From: Arcicella sp038230735
Lineage (GTDB): Bacteria; Bacteroidota; Bacteroidia; Cytophagales; Spirosomataceae
Direction of reading: 5' to 3'
Assembly: GCA_038230735.1 (NCBI GenBank)
Contig: JBBRMR010000013.1
Coordinates: 18,096-82,095, forward strand
DNA length: 64,000 nucleotides
Shown: one piece after another, positions 17,674 through 28,400 of the stretch
How the letters are laid out: every line of letters begins with the position of its first letter
Numbering within the stretch: position 1 is the first letter of the stretch
Notes under the pieces: model-generated
Seen by the model: the letters and a program-made list of their open reading frames with translations, nothing else
Told to the model about the DNA's origin: nothing
Databases searched by the model: none
Translations under genes and position numbers: made by a program

Positions 17674-18750
17674 ATGTATAAAATATTCAGAAAAAACATT
17701 TCAATTTTAGGCTTCGGAATCATGATATTTCTTTTTTCCTGCCAAGAAAGAGACATCACGGAAATCGTCCCAAAACCGACTGAACCTGTGAGCGATGCGG
17801 TAAAAAAAGTGCTTGTGGGTTTAGCCGATATAGAATTCACCATCGTCAGCGATTGGGCAAATAATGCTAACCTTTTAGATGTTGCCGCCCAAAGTTTTGC
17901 CCTAAAACCCGATGCTCAGAAATTAATTATTGCTCAAAATGCGTGGAAAAAAGCAAGAGACCCTTGGGAAAGTAACGAAGCCTTCGCTTTTGGACCCGTT
18001 GGCTCATTGGGAATTGATGGAAATTCAGATACTTGGCCTCTTGCCACCAACGATCTAAAAGCCATTGTGAAATCGACAGTGGTGTTGAACGATACTTTTA
18101 TTGCCAAAATGAATACCACCACCAAAGGATTTCACGCCATTGAGTTTTTTCTTTTCGGTGAAAAAGGCACAAAGAAAGTCGGTGACTTTTCAGCCCGTGA
18201 ATTGACCTTACTAAGTCTTTTGACCAAAGATTTGAAACAAGAATCTAACAAATTGAAGGACGTATGGACGAAAGGAAAAAACTCTTTTGCGGATAGTTTC
18301 ATCAAAGCGGGTTCGGGGTCAGATTTATACCCAAAAGCCTCGGATGCCCTTGCGGAAATTACGGGTTCGATGGTGGGAATTTGTACAGAATTACCCGATA
18401 ATAAAATGGAAGAACCTCTGAAAAGACAAGATAATAATTACGCCGAATCCGCTTTTAGTGATTACAGTCTCAATGATTATCGGAGTAATATCGTGGGGGT
18501 TCAAGCCACATATTTAGGGAAATATAATGCTTTATCCACCGCCAGTATTAGTGATTTGGTGAAAGCCCAAAAGCCAAAATTGGATGAAAAATTAAGGACA
18601 CAATTTGAACTTACCATTGCCTACATTGAGTTGATCCCGCAACCATTTAGTCAAGCAATTATTACTTCAAAAGATAAAATTGTAAAGGCTCAAAATGAAG
18701 TTAGGAAATTACGAGCCATTTTAGAAAACGAAGTTGCACCGATTTTGTAG
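17674..18750 (+). CDS. Imelysin-family lipoprotein (iron-regulated protein A type)
   Basis: 358 aa with a lipoprotein signal ending FLFSC (Cys23), and the imelysin GxHxxE signature G152-F-H154-A-I-E157. Mostly helical; segments WKKARDPWESNEAFAFGP and ESAFSDYSLNDYRSNI are typical. Despite the M75 peptidase name, family members studied are thought to bind metal or haem-related ligands in iron uptake and are not proven peptidases. It lies between the FecA-like receptor and the di-heme protein, consistent with a periplasmic ligand-binding step. Confidence 0.92.
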   Translation: MYKIFRKNISILGFGIMIFLFSCQERDITEIVPKPTEPVSDAVKKVLVGLADIEFTIVSDWANNANLLDVAAQSFALKPDAQKLIIAQNAWKKARDPWESNEAFAFGPVGSLGIDGNSDTWPLATNDLKAIVKSTVVLNDTFIAKMNTTTKGFHAIEFFLFGEKGTKKVGDFSARELTLLSLLTKDLKQESNKLKDVWTKGKNSFADSFIKAGSGSDLYPKASDALAEITGSMVGICTELPDNKMEEPLKRQDNNYAESAFSDYSLNDYRSNIVGVQATYLGKYNALSTASISDLVKAQKPKLDEKLRTQFELTIAYIELIPQPFSQAIITSKDKIVKAQNEVRKLRAILENEVAPIL

Positions 18751-18823
18751 AATTAGATTTGACAACTTTTAAAGCCGTCATGGAATGATTGTCAAATCTG
18801 AACAATACTATTTCAAACTAAAA

Positions 18824-20212
18824 ATGAAAACAAATTTAGTAAAAACAATCGCCCTATTCATCACAATCGCCGTTTTTGGGTGCAGTAAAACGGTCGAGCC
18901 CACGCCAAGTATAAGCCTTTTTGATGATGCCGAAGAAGCCCTTTCGGGTGGAATAACGACGGTTAAAGATGCTACGAGTGCCGCTTTCGGATTGCCCACC
19001 CCCAATTTATCCACGGAATCAATGGCAAAACATCTTTTGGGAGATGCAGGCGTTGGAGCGACTTTTGTACCCGCACCAGCTTTGATAAATCCAGGTTTAG
19101 GACCGCTTTTCAACAATAATTCTTGTACCTCATGCCACCAACGAGATGGTAGAGGAAGACCACCTTTGGAGGGCGAGGAACTGAACACGATGTTGTTCAG
19201 AATCAGTATGGCGGGTACGGACGAACACGGAGGACCAAAAGCCGTTCCATTATTCGGTTTGCAAGCCCAACATAAAGCTATTTTTGGGAAGTTACCCGAA
19301 ATGGAATTTGATATTACTTACACCGAACAGACCGAGAATTTTGCCGATGGGGAAAAGACGTTTTTACGCAAGCCCAACAACAAAATTATTAATCCATACC
19401 TGCCAATTCCTGCGGGAATGTTGCTCTCCGCAAGGGTAACAACTCCCTTTATCGGTTTGGGTTTATTAGAAGCCCTTGAAGACAAAACCATCACAGATTT
19501 AGCCGATGAAAATGACCGAAATGGGGATGGAATTTCGGGAAAGGCAAATTACGTTTGGGACATTAAAGCCCAGAAAAACACGTTGGGAAAATACGGCTGG
19601 AAAGCCAGCCAGCCCACTTTATTACAACAATCGGCAGCCGCTTTTGAAGGAGATATGGGCATTACTTCCTCCTTATTTCCTGATGAAAATAGTTTGGGTC
19701 AAATTCAAGATGTTTTGCCTCATACTCCTGAAATTAGTGATGAGAAATTAGACCAAATCAAGCATTATATTGCCACTCTGGGCGTGCCTGCCCGTAGAAA
19801 TGTGCAAGATGCCCAAGTGAAACAAGGGCGAGTTTTATTCATTCAAGCCAACTGTAATTCATGCCACGTGATGAAACTTAAAACGGGTAATTTGGCGGGA
19901 TTACCCGAAGTTTCTAATCAATATATTCGCCCTTTTACTGACTTATTATTGCACGATATGGGTGAAGGTTTAACCGATAATCGCCCTGATTTTAAAGCTA
20001 CTGCCACCGAATGGCGAACCGCTCCACTTTGGGGAATTGGATTAACCAAAATCGTAAACGGACACACCTTTTTTCTGCACGATGGCAGAGCCAGAAACCT
20101 CACCGAAGCAATTTTGTGGCACGGGGGCGAAGGTCAAAAATCTAAAGATTCATTTAAGAAAATGGCAAAAACTGAGCGTGAGGCGATGGTAAAGTTTTTG
20201 GAAAGTTTGTAG
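18824..20212 (+). CDS. Di-heme oxidoreductase-family lipoprotein (DHOR)
   Basis: 462 aa from ATG 18824, with a lipoprotein signal ending IAVFGC. Two c-type haem sites are present: C101-T-S-C104-H105 and C344-N-S-C347-H348. Segments GRGRPPLEGEELN, NDRNGDGISGKANYVWD and HDGRARNLTEAILWHGGE match the di-heme 'thiol oxidoreductase' group that is often encoded beside imelysins. It probably performs periplasmic redox chemistry on the iron ligand or the metal; the reaction is unknown. An upstream in-frame ATG (18785) would precede the signal by 13 residues and is rejected. Last gene of the operon, ended by the hairpin at 20271. Confidence 0.9.
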   Translation: MKTNLVKTIALFITIAVFGCSKTVEPTPSISLFDDAEEALSGGITTVKDATSAAFGLPTPNLSTESMAKHLLGDAGVGATFVPAPALINPGLGPLFNNNSCTSCHQRDGRGRPPLEGEELNTMLFRISMAGTDEHGGPKAVPLFGLQAQHKAIFGKLPEMEFDITYTEQTENFADGEKTFLRKPNNKIINPYLPIPAGMLLSARVTTPFIGLGLLEALEDKTITDLADENDRNGDGISGKANYVWDIKAQKNTLGKYGWKASQPTLLQQSAAAFEGDMGITSSLFPDENSLGQIQDVLPHTPEISDEKLDQIKHYIATLGVPARRNVQDAQVKQGRVLFIQANCNSCHVMKLKTGNLAGLPEVSNQYIRPFTDLLLHDMGEGLTDNRPDFKATATEWRTAPLWGIGLTKIVNGHTFFLHDGRARNLTEAILWHGGEGQKSKDSFKKMAKTEREAMVKFLESL

Positions 20213-20270
20213 GGTTTAATGGTGTAAGCTTGAAAGAACTAATTTGTACCAGTAGCGAGTGCCATAATAA

Positions 20271-20306
20271 AAAGAGCCAACCAAAGAATATTTGATTGGC
20301 TCTTTT
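20271..20306. terminator. Bidirectional terminator
   Basis: AAAGAGCCAACCAAA pairs with TTTGATTGGCTCTTTT between the convergent di-heme gene and SusD-like gene. Confidence 0.85.
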
Positions 20307-20313
20307 GACAAAA

Positions 20314-21813
20314 TTATCTCTTATCCCACCACACTTTTGAGGTGTAAGAATCACCATTGGGCATTCGCTTTATGGCATCATCATAATTCACTTTATTGAG
20401 CAATGCCTCACGTGATGAATAAACCGTTCGGCGAGGAATTGTGCCATTGGTTGAACCTAAATTTGGTCCCGCTTTTAGCGTTGGGTAGCCCATCCGCCGC
20501 CATTCGATGAAGGCTTCGTAGGAACGTCCAAAAAGTTGAATCCACTTTTGAGTACCAATTCTTTCTAATTTTTGCTCTTTGGTTAAATCCGTAAATGATA
20601 ATTGGGCGTTAAAATTAGCTGGAATCGTAGTAATATTATACGGATTCTGAGCCATCGCTGCCCGCACACCGTCTTGATAGAATTTCTCGGCTTGGTCAGC
20701 CGTTGCACCCCAACCTTCCAAAGCGGCTTCGGCTTTATAAAAACTGACATCCGAAAATGACATTGCCAAACAAGGAATTGCTGGGCTGTACGCTTTATTG
20801 AAAAACGTTAATTGAGATGCCGTTGAAAAATCATCTTTAATAACATTTTTGAGTAGGGCATCGGTAAGGGCAACGCCAATTCCCTTGTATTCAAGTTTCC
20901 CTGCTTTTACTGAGTTTACAGTTGGTTGAACAAGGCGAGTTAAACGTGGGTCATTAGTGCTAACTAACTGATTGACAAATACATCCGCCAAATACTTTAA
21001 GTCAGGACTTCCACCCAAAAAATGCCCAAGAACGGGATGAACATTACCATTGGTGGCATCATTGAAGGTTGGCACGGCGGCATTATCGGCATTACTTTCA
21101 ATCATGGTTTGTCCCATAGCTTCGGTAACGGTTTTTTGAGCTAATACCGCATCGGCGTATCGGACACGCATTCCCAATCGTAATTTTAATGAATTAGCGT
21201 ACTTTTTCCATTTAACCACATCACCTTTATAATAAAAATCGGCAGTTCCGTAACCATCATCCGTGGCATTTAATTGACCAATTGCCACATCCAAATCACG
21301 AATCAAGGATTTATAAACTAATTCTTGGGGGTCAAATTTGGGCTGATTATTGACGTTTCCCGAGCCTAATGCGGTTTCAGAATAAGGAACATCCCCAAAC
21401 AAATCGGTGAGACGTTGCCAAATCGAAATTTCAACAATTCGGGCAATTGCCAGTTTGGTACGGGCTTTTGGGTCTGATTCTCTACCCTTTAAAATTTGGG
21501 TGCGAATCTGAACAAGGTTACGAATAAGACTGTAATGGTCAGCCCAAACGCCATCATCCGTTTGCTGGATATACCGAGAACTTGAAATCAAAACGCCCCC
21601 TGCCCATTGCTGAATCCAAGAGCCGTATTGATTATTGGGATATTCATAACCCTCAGAAAAGGCAGCATCTTTCTGACTTTTTGATAAAATCAAGCCTGGG
21701 TCAATGGTTGTAACGGAGGTTGGAGGCGTATTTAGCTTTTCAAATTCACTCGTACAACTTTGCGACCATAACATAATGCCGCTTAATATGGAAAATTTAA
21801 CTATATTCTTCAT
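20314..21813 (-). CDS. SusD/RagB-family outer-membrane lipoprotein
   Basis: 499 aa of the SusD-like-2 branch: lipoprotein signal ending MLWSQSC (Cys20), TPR-like helices and the SusD core (QIQTDDGVWADHYS region, LFGDVPYSE, YYKGDVVKWKKYANSLKLRLGMRVR, EAALEGWGATADQAEKFYQ, WIQLFGRSYEAFIEWRRMGYP). It is the surface ligand-binding lid for the SusC partner encoded immediately upstream in the transcript (111-base gap). The substrate is more likely peptide or another small oligomer than a known glycan, since no glycoside hydrolase or sulfatase genes are nearby; this is inference. Confidence 0.93.
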   Translation of the reverse strand: MKNIVKFSILSGIMLWSQSCTSEFEKLNTPPTSVTTIDPGLILSKSQKDAAFSEGYEYPNNQYGSWIQQWAGGVLISSSRYIQQTDDGVWADHYSLIRNLVQIRTQILKGRESDPKARTKLAIARIVEISIWQRLTDLFGDVPYSETALGSGNVNNQPKFDPQELVYKSLIRDLDVAIGQLNATDDGYGTADFYYKGDVVKWKKYANSLKLRLGMRVRYADAVLAQKTVTEAMGQTMIESNADNAAVPTFNDATNGNVHPVLGHFLGGSPDLKYLADVFVNQLVSTNDPRLTRLVQPTVNSVKAGKLEYKGIGVALTDALLKNVIKDDFSTASQLTFFNKAYSPAIPCLAMSFSDVSFYKAEAALEGWGATADQAEKFYQDGVRAAMAQNPYNITTIPANFNAQLSFTDLTKEQKLERIGTQKWIQLFGRSYEAFIEWRRMGYPTLKAGPNLGSTNGTIPRRTVYSSREALLNKVNYDDAIKRMPNGDSYTSKVWWDKR

Positions 21814-21924
21814 GATAAAATCTTTTAAAAAATGGAATTGAAGGGAGGATTCAATTAATAATTTACCCCATGTCTGAATTTGGATTCAGAAATCATGGGT
21901 ACGATATTTTCAAATACTACTTAA

Positions 21925-24900
21925 TTACAATTCAATATTTAAACTTACTCCAAAACTACGCATCATTGGCAGGGAAGTTGATTCTAAACCCAACGATGAA
22001 TTTCCTACATTGAAAGATGAAGCATCGGGGGCAAATCCATCGGTATTTCGTTGAAAATAGAATAAATTACGACCATAAACGCCCGCTCTAATATTGCGAA
22101 ATGGCGTTTTTTGCACCAAATTAGCGGGAAGACTGTAACCCAGCGTAAATTCACGAAACATGATATAACTGGCATCATTGAGCATTTCTTCCGAGACTAC
22201 GTTGTCTTTATCAGGAGCAATTACGTTCCAATAATCTTGTGCTTTTACTGGTTTTGTATTTACTTGTCCAGTTCCTGTCCATTTACCATCACTGCCTTTT
22301 AAGCCAACGATGCCATCGGCAATGTAAGTGCCATCACGACCCGCCAATGTTTTCTTGATTGTTCCGTAAACCAATTCTTCTCTTAAACTCTGTGAGAATA
22401 TTTTTCCTCCCTGACTTACGTCAATCAAAGCGGAAAGCGTAAAGCCTTTATAACGGAAAGTATTATTAAGTCCACCAATCCAATCGGGTAAGGCATTCCC
22501 TATTTCGTATAATGACTTGGCATTTGTTTTTAAGGGTAAACCCGTTGCGGGGTCAATTAAACGATTGCCATTTTCATCCCGCAACCATTGAAAACCATTA
22601 CCGTAAATTGTTCCAAAGGGTTTTCCTGGCGTAGCAACTACTTGTACGTTGCGGTCGTCGCCCAACAAATACGTTGAAACACCTTCGGTTAGGCTAACAA
22701 CTTTATTGACATTCTTAGAATAATTGAGCGTAGCATCCCAACTGAAACCCGATGCCGTTTTAATGGGCGTTCCCGTGATGGATAACTCGATACCCTGATT
22801 GCCAATTTCGCCAGCATTAATACGCCTCGAACTAAACGTACTTGAAGGAGGCAAAGGAATATTCAGGATTTGATTTTTGGTTGAGGCGTTGTAATAAGCT
22901 AAATTGATGGCTAACCGATTTTTGAAGAAACGAGTTTCCACGCCAAATTCGGTTGAAGTGGTTAATTCATTTTTTAAATTTGGGTCAGGAATCACTGACG
23001 TAAACGAAGCCAACGGTAAGCCACCATGAGGAGTTTGGTCTAAGGAATAATTACCCGATAATTGGTAAGGACTGCCCGAACTTCCCGCCTGAGCCCACGA
23101 AGCCCGAATTTTTAAGAAACTAAGGGCATTGCTTTGTAATTTAAAAGCATCCGTTAAAACCAAACTACCACTTACGGCAGGATAGAAAAATGAGTTATTG
23201 GCGGGTGAAAGTGTGGAAGACCAGTCATTACGAGCCGAGAAATCAAGAAAGGCATAATTCTGATAGCCTACGGATCCAGCACCATAAACGGAGTTGATAG
23301 AAGATTCACTTAAACCAAAAATATAAGAATTCAATAACGTATTATTGATGGCAAATAAATTGGGCGTAATGAATTCATTGCCCGTATTGCCCGTAGTTCT
23401 TGAAAAAAATTGCTGATGATTCGCCCCAAGATTTAATGCTAATGAAAAATCTTTTGAAAGTTCGGGCGTAAGTGAAAGTAAAACATCTGAGTTCTGTTCT
23501 CTGGTTCGGGTAACGTCTTCAATAATATCACCATTTCGATTTTGGGTTTGGTAAGTCCCTTTTTCACGGTAGCGGAGGCGTTGGTCGGTATAAAAATCAA
23601 GCCCTGTTTTAGCAGTTAGTCGAATCCAATTATTGAACTGATAACTCAATTTAATGAGTCCAATTAACCGTTGGCGATCGTCAGCATTGCGAGTGCGGTC
23701 ACGAGTCCAATAAGGATTTGCCGTTGAAGAATTGGTGGCATACGTTTTCTCTAAACCTGGATAAATAAAACTTCCGTAACCTAATTGTTTGGAAATATCC
23801 GCCGCCGTCCACTCAGATTGCTCCAAAATATTCATGGGAATTGACCGAGGCTGGCTTATCCAAATATAGGCAGGATTATCGGCAGCATCCGAAACCGTTG
23901 GGCGATTTACTCCTTGCTGACCAATATAATTTGCCTTCACATCAAGGTCAAATTTTGGGGTAATTTTAGCCAGCGTTCGCAAGGCTATGTTATTACGAGT
24001 CAGTGTGTTAGCAGGCGTATAACCATCCACATTGGTATTGCCAAATGATAAACGGTAATTGGCATTTTCGTTTCCGCCTTCCAAACTAACATTGTGAATT
24101 ACTTGCTTTTCTTGTTTGAAAAAAGTCTGAAAAGTATTGGGTTGCGGGGTAAGGCTCAACACATTTCCCCATTGGTCTTCGTATTGTTGTCCTTCCATTT
24201 TTGCTCCCCAACTGGCACGGGTAAATCTATCCCGTCCCGCACTCATTTTGGGAATTCCCTGAATATTTCCCGCTTTTGCGGCAGCGGAAGTATAGATTTT
24301 ACCATCATTGCCCCGCAAATGGGTAAATGTTCCGTCTAAGCCTTGGGCGTATTCATCTTGAAAATCGGGTAATACCAAGGCATCACCCACGGAATAATCA
24401 ATCCCGTATTTTACCCCGAGTCCTTTGCGAGATTTACCCGATTTTGTGGTAATCAACACAACGCCATTACTCCCCCGCTGACCATAAAGTGCGGCAGCAT
24501 TGGGACCTTTCAAGACCGACATTGTTTCAATATCTTCTGGATTGATGTTGGAAATACCATCGCCATAATCAATACCGCCTGCTCTATTTGGGGCGTTAGG
24601 ATTTGAATTATCCATCGGAATTCCGTCAATCACGTACAAGGGCTGACTGTTACCCACCAATGAATTAGCTCCTCTGATAATTACTCTGGACGAACCGCCC
24701 GCACCGTTGGCAGACCTTGATACTTGCACACCCGCCATCTTTCCTGCCAAACTATTGGCAACATTGACCTCTTTGGCGGTTGCCAATTCATCGCCTTTAA
24801 TTTCTTGAACCGAGTAACCCAAGGCTCGCTTGTCCCGCTTGATACCGAGTGCCGTAACCACAACCTCAGTCAAATTTTGAGTTTCTTCAACCATAGAAAC

Positions 24901-25179
24901 ATTGATTTCAGTCTGATTACCCACTAAAATCTCTTTTTTGGCGAAACCAATAAATGAAAAAATCAAGGTCGAAGAGGCTTTGGCTGGAATAGAGAATTTC
25001 CCCGAAGCATCCGATGCTGCGCCTTGGTTCGTGCCTTTTATGGAAATAGAAACCCCAGGCAATATTCCCCCTTTTCCATCTTTTATCTGACCTTTAACAA
25101 CAATATCTTGTGCAAAAATAGACACAAAACACATCATTAAAAGGGAAAATAAGCCTACTTTTTGTACTATTTTTTGCAT
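21925..25179 (-). CDS. SusC/RagA-family TonB-linked outer-membrane protein
   Basis: 1084 aa, signal MQKIVQKVGLFSLLMMCFVSIFAQ, carboxypeptidase-like domain (25-110: GGILPGVSISIKGTNQGAAS), plug (about 115-240, with GANSLVGNSQPLYVIDGIPM and NPEDIETMSVLKGPNAAALY) and barrel ending SFGVSLNIEL. The phrase YGQRGSNGVVLITTKSG is the SusC signature. It forms the transport channel with the SusD-like protein that follows it. No regulator or degradative enzyme specific for a polysaccharide is adjacent. Confidence 0.95.
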   Translation of the reverse strand: MQKIVQKVGLFSLLMMCFVSIFAQDIVVKGQIKDGKGGILPGVSISIKGTNQGAASDASGKFSIPAKASSTLIFSFIGFAKKEILVGNQTEINVSMVEETQNLTEVVVTALGIKRDKRALGYSVQEIKGDELATAKEVNVANSLAGKMAGVQVSRSANGAGGSSRVIIRGANSLVGNSQPLYVIDGIPMDNSNPNAPNRAGGIDYGDGISNINPEDIETMSVLKGPNAAALYGQRGSNGVVLITTKSGKSRKGLGVKYGIDYSVGDALVLPDFQDEYAQGLDGTFTHLRGNDGKIYTSAAAKAGNIQGIPKMSAGRDRFTRASWGAKMEGQQYEDQWGNVLSLTPQPNTFQTFFKQEKQVIHNVSLEGGNENANYRLSFGNTNVDGYTPANTLTRNNIALRTLAKITPKFDLDVKANYIGQQGVNRPTVSDAADNPAYIWISQPRSIPMNILEQSEWTAADISKQLGYGSFIYPGLEKTYATNSSTANPYWTRDRTRNADDRQRLIGLIKLSYQFNNWIRLTAKTGLDFYTDQRLRYREKGTYQTQNRNGDIIEDVTRTREQNSDVLLSLTPELSKDFSLALNLGANHQQFFSRTTGNTGNEFITPNLFAINNTLLNSYIFGLSESSINSVYGAGSVGYQNYAFLDFSARNDWSSTLSPANNSFFYPAVSGSLVLTDAFKLQSNALSFLKIRASWAQAGSSGSPYQLSGNYSLDQTPHGGLPLASFTSVIPDPNLKNELTTSTEFGVETRFFKNRLAINLAYYNASTKNQILNIPLPPSSTFSSRRINAGEIGNQGIELSITGTPIKTASGFSWDATLNYSKNVNKVVSLTEGVSTYLLGDDRNVQVVATPGKPFGTIYGNGFQWLRDENGNRLIDPATGLPLKTNAKSLYEIGNALPDWIGGLNNTFRYKGFTLSALIDVSQGGKIFSQSLREELVYGTIKKTLAGRDGTYIADGIVGLKGSDGKWTGTGQVNTKPVKAQDYWNVIAPDKDNVVSEEMLNDASYIMFREFTLGYSLPANLVQKTPFRNIRAGVYGRNLFYFQRNTDGFAPDASSFNVGNSSLGLESTSLPMMRSFGVSLNIEL

Positions 25180-25485
25180 AATTATTGTTTTTTTATGACA
25201 AATTAAGATAACTCTAACAAATGATATAATATGGATTACTCAATCTATACTCATTAATTCATGAATATTTTCCACCGTAATTAACATATTAACCTCCACT
25301 TATGTTCAAGATAAATCTTCTACGGGCAGAGGGGAAGCTATTATTTTGCATCTATGTCGGCGAACACTCATCACGGACTCAGAAATTGTTACCGAATAAT
25401 TAACGTTTGCATGAAAAAAGGAAGCCTTCGTTCAAAACGAAGACTTCCTTGAAACTCAAATTTTACAACCTTAAAAATGAAAACT
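25180..25485. other. Intergenic region upstream of SusC gene
   Basis: Contains the leader and probable promoter of the SusC gene on the minus strand and a terminator hairpin for the next gene at 25418-25450. A 15-codon minus-strand reading frame (25287 to 25240) with a strong AGTGGAGG ahead of it is noted as a finding. Confidence 0.5.
25418..25450. terminator. Terminator hairpin, shared repeat type A
   Basis: AAGGAAGCCTTCGTT and AACGAAGACTTCCTT pair around CAA. It lies downstream of the minus-strand dehydrogenase gene. The same stem-loop core occurs at 33190-33222. Confidence 0.75.
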
Positions 25486-28400
25486 TTACTTCATCCCTGC
25501 CAAAAACTCCACCACATCCCGAATCTCTCTTTTTGATAATAAACTACCCATCGGAGGCATACTTGATGGATAATTTTCTCTTTTTTGGATCCTGGAAACG
25601 GCAATTTTTAAGGGTTCGGCTTCGGAAGTTTTCAAGACTAATTCGTGTTCATTTTCAGCCGTGAGAATACCTGTAACTTCCTGACCGTCTTTCAATTTCA
25701 AAAAGACCGTTCCGAAACCTGGGGAGATTCTAACACTTGGTTCGATGAGGGCTTGCAAGATTTGCTCACGAGTAAGCACACTCCCGATTTTTTTGAGCGA
25801 AGGACCCACGTTTCCACCTTCTTCACCGATGGAATGGCAGCGAATACATTGGGCAGTTTGATTCCATTTTACGATGTCTCTACCTTGATTGGAATTACCC
25901 CCAAAGAGTGCTTCTTTGAACAAATCCGTTTCTGTTCCTTTTGCCTTCAAATCCTCCATTCGAGCAATTAGGGCTACATCTTTGGTTTTTTCAACGGTTT
26001 CCATCAAGTCCAATTTTACTTTATTGGAGAGCTTTTCGGCAATCATTTTACTAATTAAATCGTTTAAAACTACACGGGTATTATCAATCGGCATTTCGCC
26101 CAAAACGTTGATTAATTGTTGCTGTTCCTGAATACTTCCATTGGCAAAAATCGGCTTCACGACATCGGGCAAATTGTCTTTACTGATGGATAATTGATTG
26201 AGTAAACCAATAGAAGTGGTGCGTACATTTTTATCTTTATCGTCCATTCCAGCTTTAATGATGCTTTCCATTCCTTTATATTTCAAAGCAGAAAGGTTTG
26301 AAATTACTACCGAACGAACTTCTGGTTTGGGATTTTCAAGAGCTAATTTTGCTAAATCTTCGTTATAATCTGGAATGTTTAATTCGCCCAATAATTTAGC
26401 CGTAGCAATCAGCACCGCAGGGTTTTCATTGGCTAAAAATGGCTTAATTTTCGCTTTAATTTTGGCATTAACGACAGACGCATCACGGATTAATTCTCCT
26501 CTATATCGCCCATCCACACGGTCTAAAACGGATGGATTTGCCCACGAACCAATTGTTGCTAAAGCCTCTGCACGCAAAGCATCCGAGATATCGCTTCTTT
26601 CGGAATAGGCAATTAATATATCTATTTCCTGTCCTCCACCCACTCGCAAACAAGCATTGATGGCTCTACGAATCAAAGGTTCTCCACTAAATTTTGTTTC
26701 TTTCAAAACCTTCGCCAAGGCTGGCAAAGCGGGCAAAATTGATAAATCATCATTGATACCCCGAGCCGCTTCGGTTACAATATATTCATCTTTATCATTT
26801 AAAAATAAAGCAATTTTTTCACTGTTTAATCTTCTCAAAACCAGTACAGCGGCAGTTCTGAGGGCTTTGTTATCGTTATTTACTAAATTGATAATTGGCT
26901 CAATTTGCCCAATCCGAGACAATGCCAACACTCCCGCATGACGGATATATAAGTCCGCATCGTTATTATTTACCAACATTTTCAACAAGGTAGGCACAGC
27001 GGCTTCGTACTTAATTCTGCCGATAGCTTGGGCAGCATAAAATTGGATTCTGGGGTTATTGGACAATAATAAATCATTCAGATTTTTACCAGCCTCGGCA
27101 TATTTCACATCACCAATCACTTTGGCGGCTTGGGCAACGATTTCGGGGTCTTTGTCGGCAAGAAGATTTACTAAATTGGAAGCCATTGATTTTTCATCTG
27201 CCGCCAATTGTCCCATGCCCCAAATACCATGAATTCGCTCCAATTGATTATCAGTTTGAGCAATGGCTTTTTGTAAAAATGGTAATCCTTTTTTCCCACG
27301 ATTTACCAATTCAAACTGAGCTTTCTGACGGATTCTCATGTCTTGATACGCCAAGAGATTTAACAATTGGTCTTCTGTTTGCGAGGCGTAATTTATTGCC
27401 ATCAAACTTTTTGTCTCTACTCGTTGCTTTTGAAGGTCATTTTTATCAGATTTTACATCAATTTTCCAAACTCTACCAACGTTTTTGGTATCCCAACCCG
27501 TCAACCAATCACCAGCGTATAAAGCACCGTCGGGTCCGAATTTAATCGCCGTTGGCAAAATTCCACGTATCATATCTTGCTCGCCATCAAGCACAAAAGA
27601 AGCTCCTTTTGGTTTCAAACCAAACGACCAAATATGTGAACCAGAGGCACTTCCGACAAATTCTACTAAGAAAAATTTATTCTTCCAAGCCGCCCCCAAA
27701 GCCGTTCCTGGGTTGTATTGCATCCCCGTTGGTCCGTTGTGATAATTCATAATGGGCGGAATAATGTACGCCGCTTGCCCCTCCCAACGTGGTTTGAAGA
27801 GTTTTTCATCCATCCAAACCTTGTACTGATTGTTTTTGGGGTCTGTATATTTTCCGTATTGCCAGTTGGAACGCCAGCCCAAATCGCCACCTTCGACCAT
27901 GTGAACCAAACGCTCACTTTCGCCTGGGTGATCGCCGTCATTATCCGAACTGATGATGTTTCCGTATTCGTCAAACACAAATTCGTGCGTATTTCTAATG
28001 CCCGAAACCACGACCTCAAAATTACTTCCATCGGAATTAGAACGAACCAAAACGCCCGAATTTGGATGACTATATTTTTTGCCATCCAAAGCGGTAATAT
28101 TCGCCCCAATATCACCAATTTGCCAGTAAATTTTCCCATCTGGTCCTTCCGTAGCCCCCGACATTCCGTGTCCGCCGAAGCCAATATGTACCTGATAACC
28201 TGTACTGATGGACTTTTTTTCGTCATAAATTCCGTCTCCGTTGGTGTCTTTCAAACGCCACATATCAGGAGCAATATTGACAAAAGCATCATTTCTTCTG
28301 ACCAATAATCCACCCGCTACGTCTGAAACTTCGTCGTGAAAATCATTCAAAACCCGTGTGGAAACATCCGCCAAACCGTCATTATTGAGGTCTTCAATTC

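Noticed and set aside
27718..28308. 196-codon plus-strand frame opposite the large dehydrogenase lipoprotein
   Set aside because: Lies fully antisense within a well-supported gene; composition follows the complementary codons.
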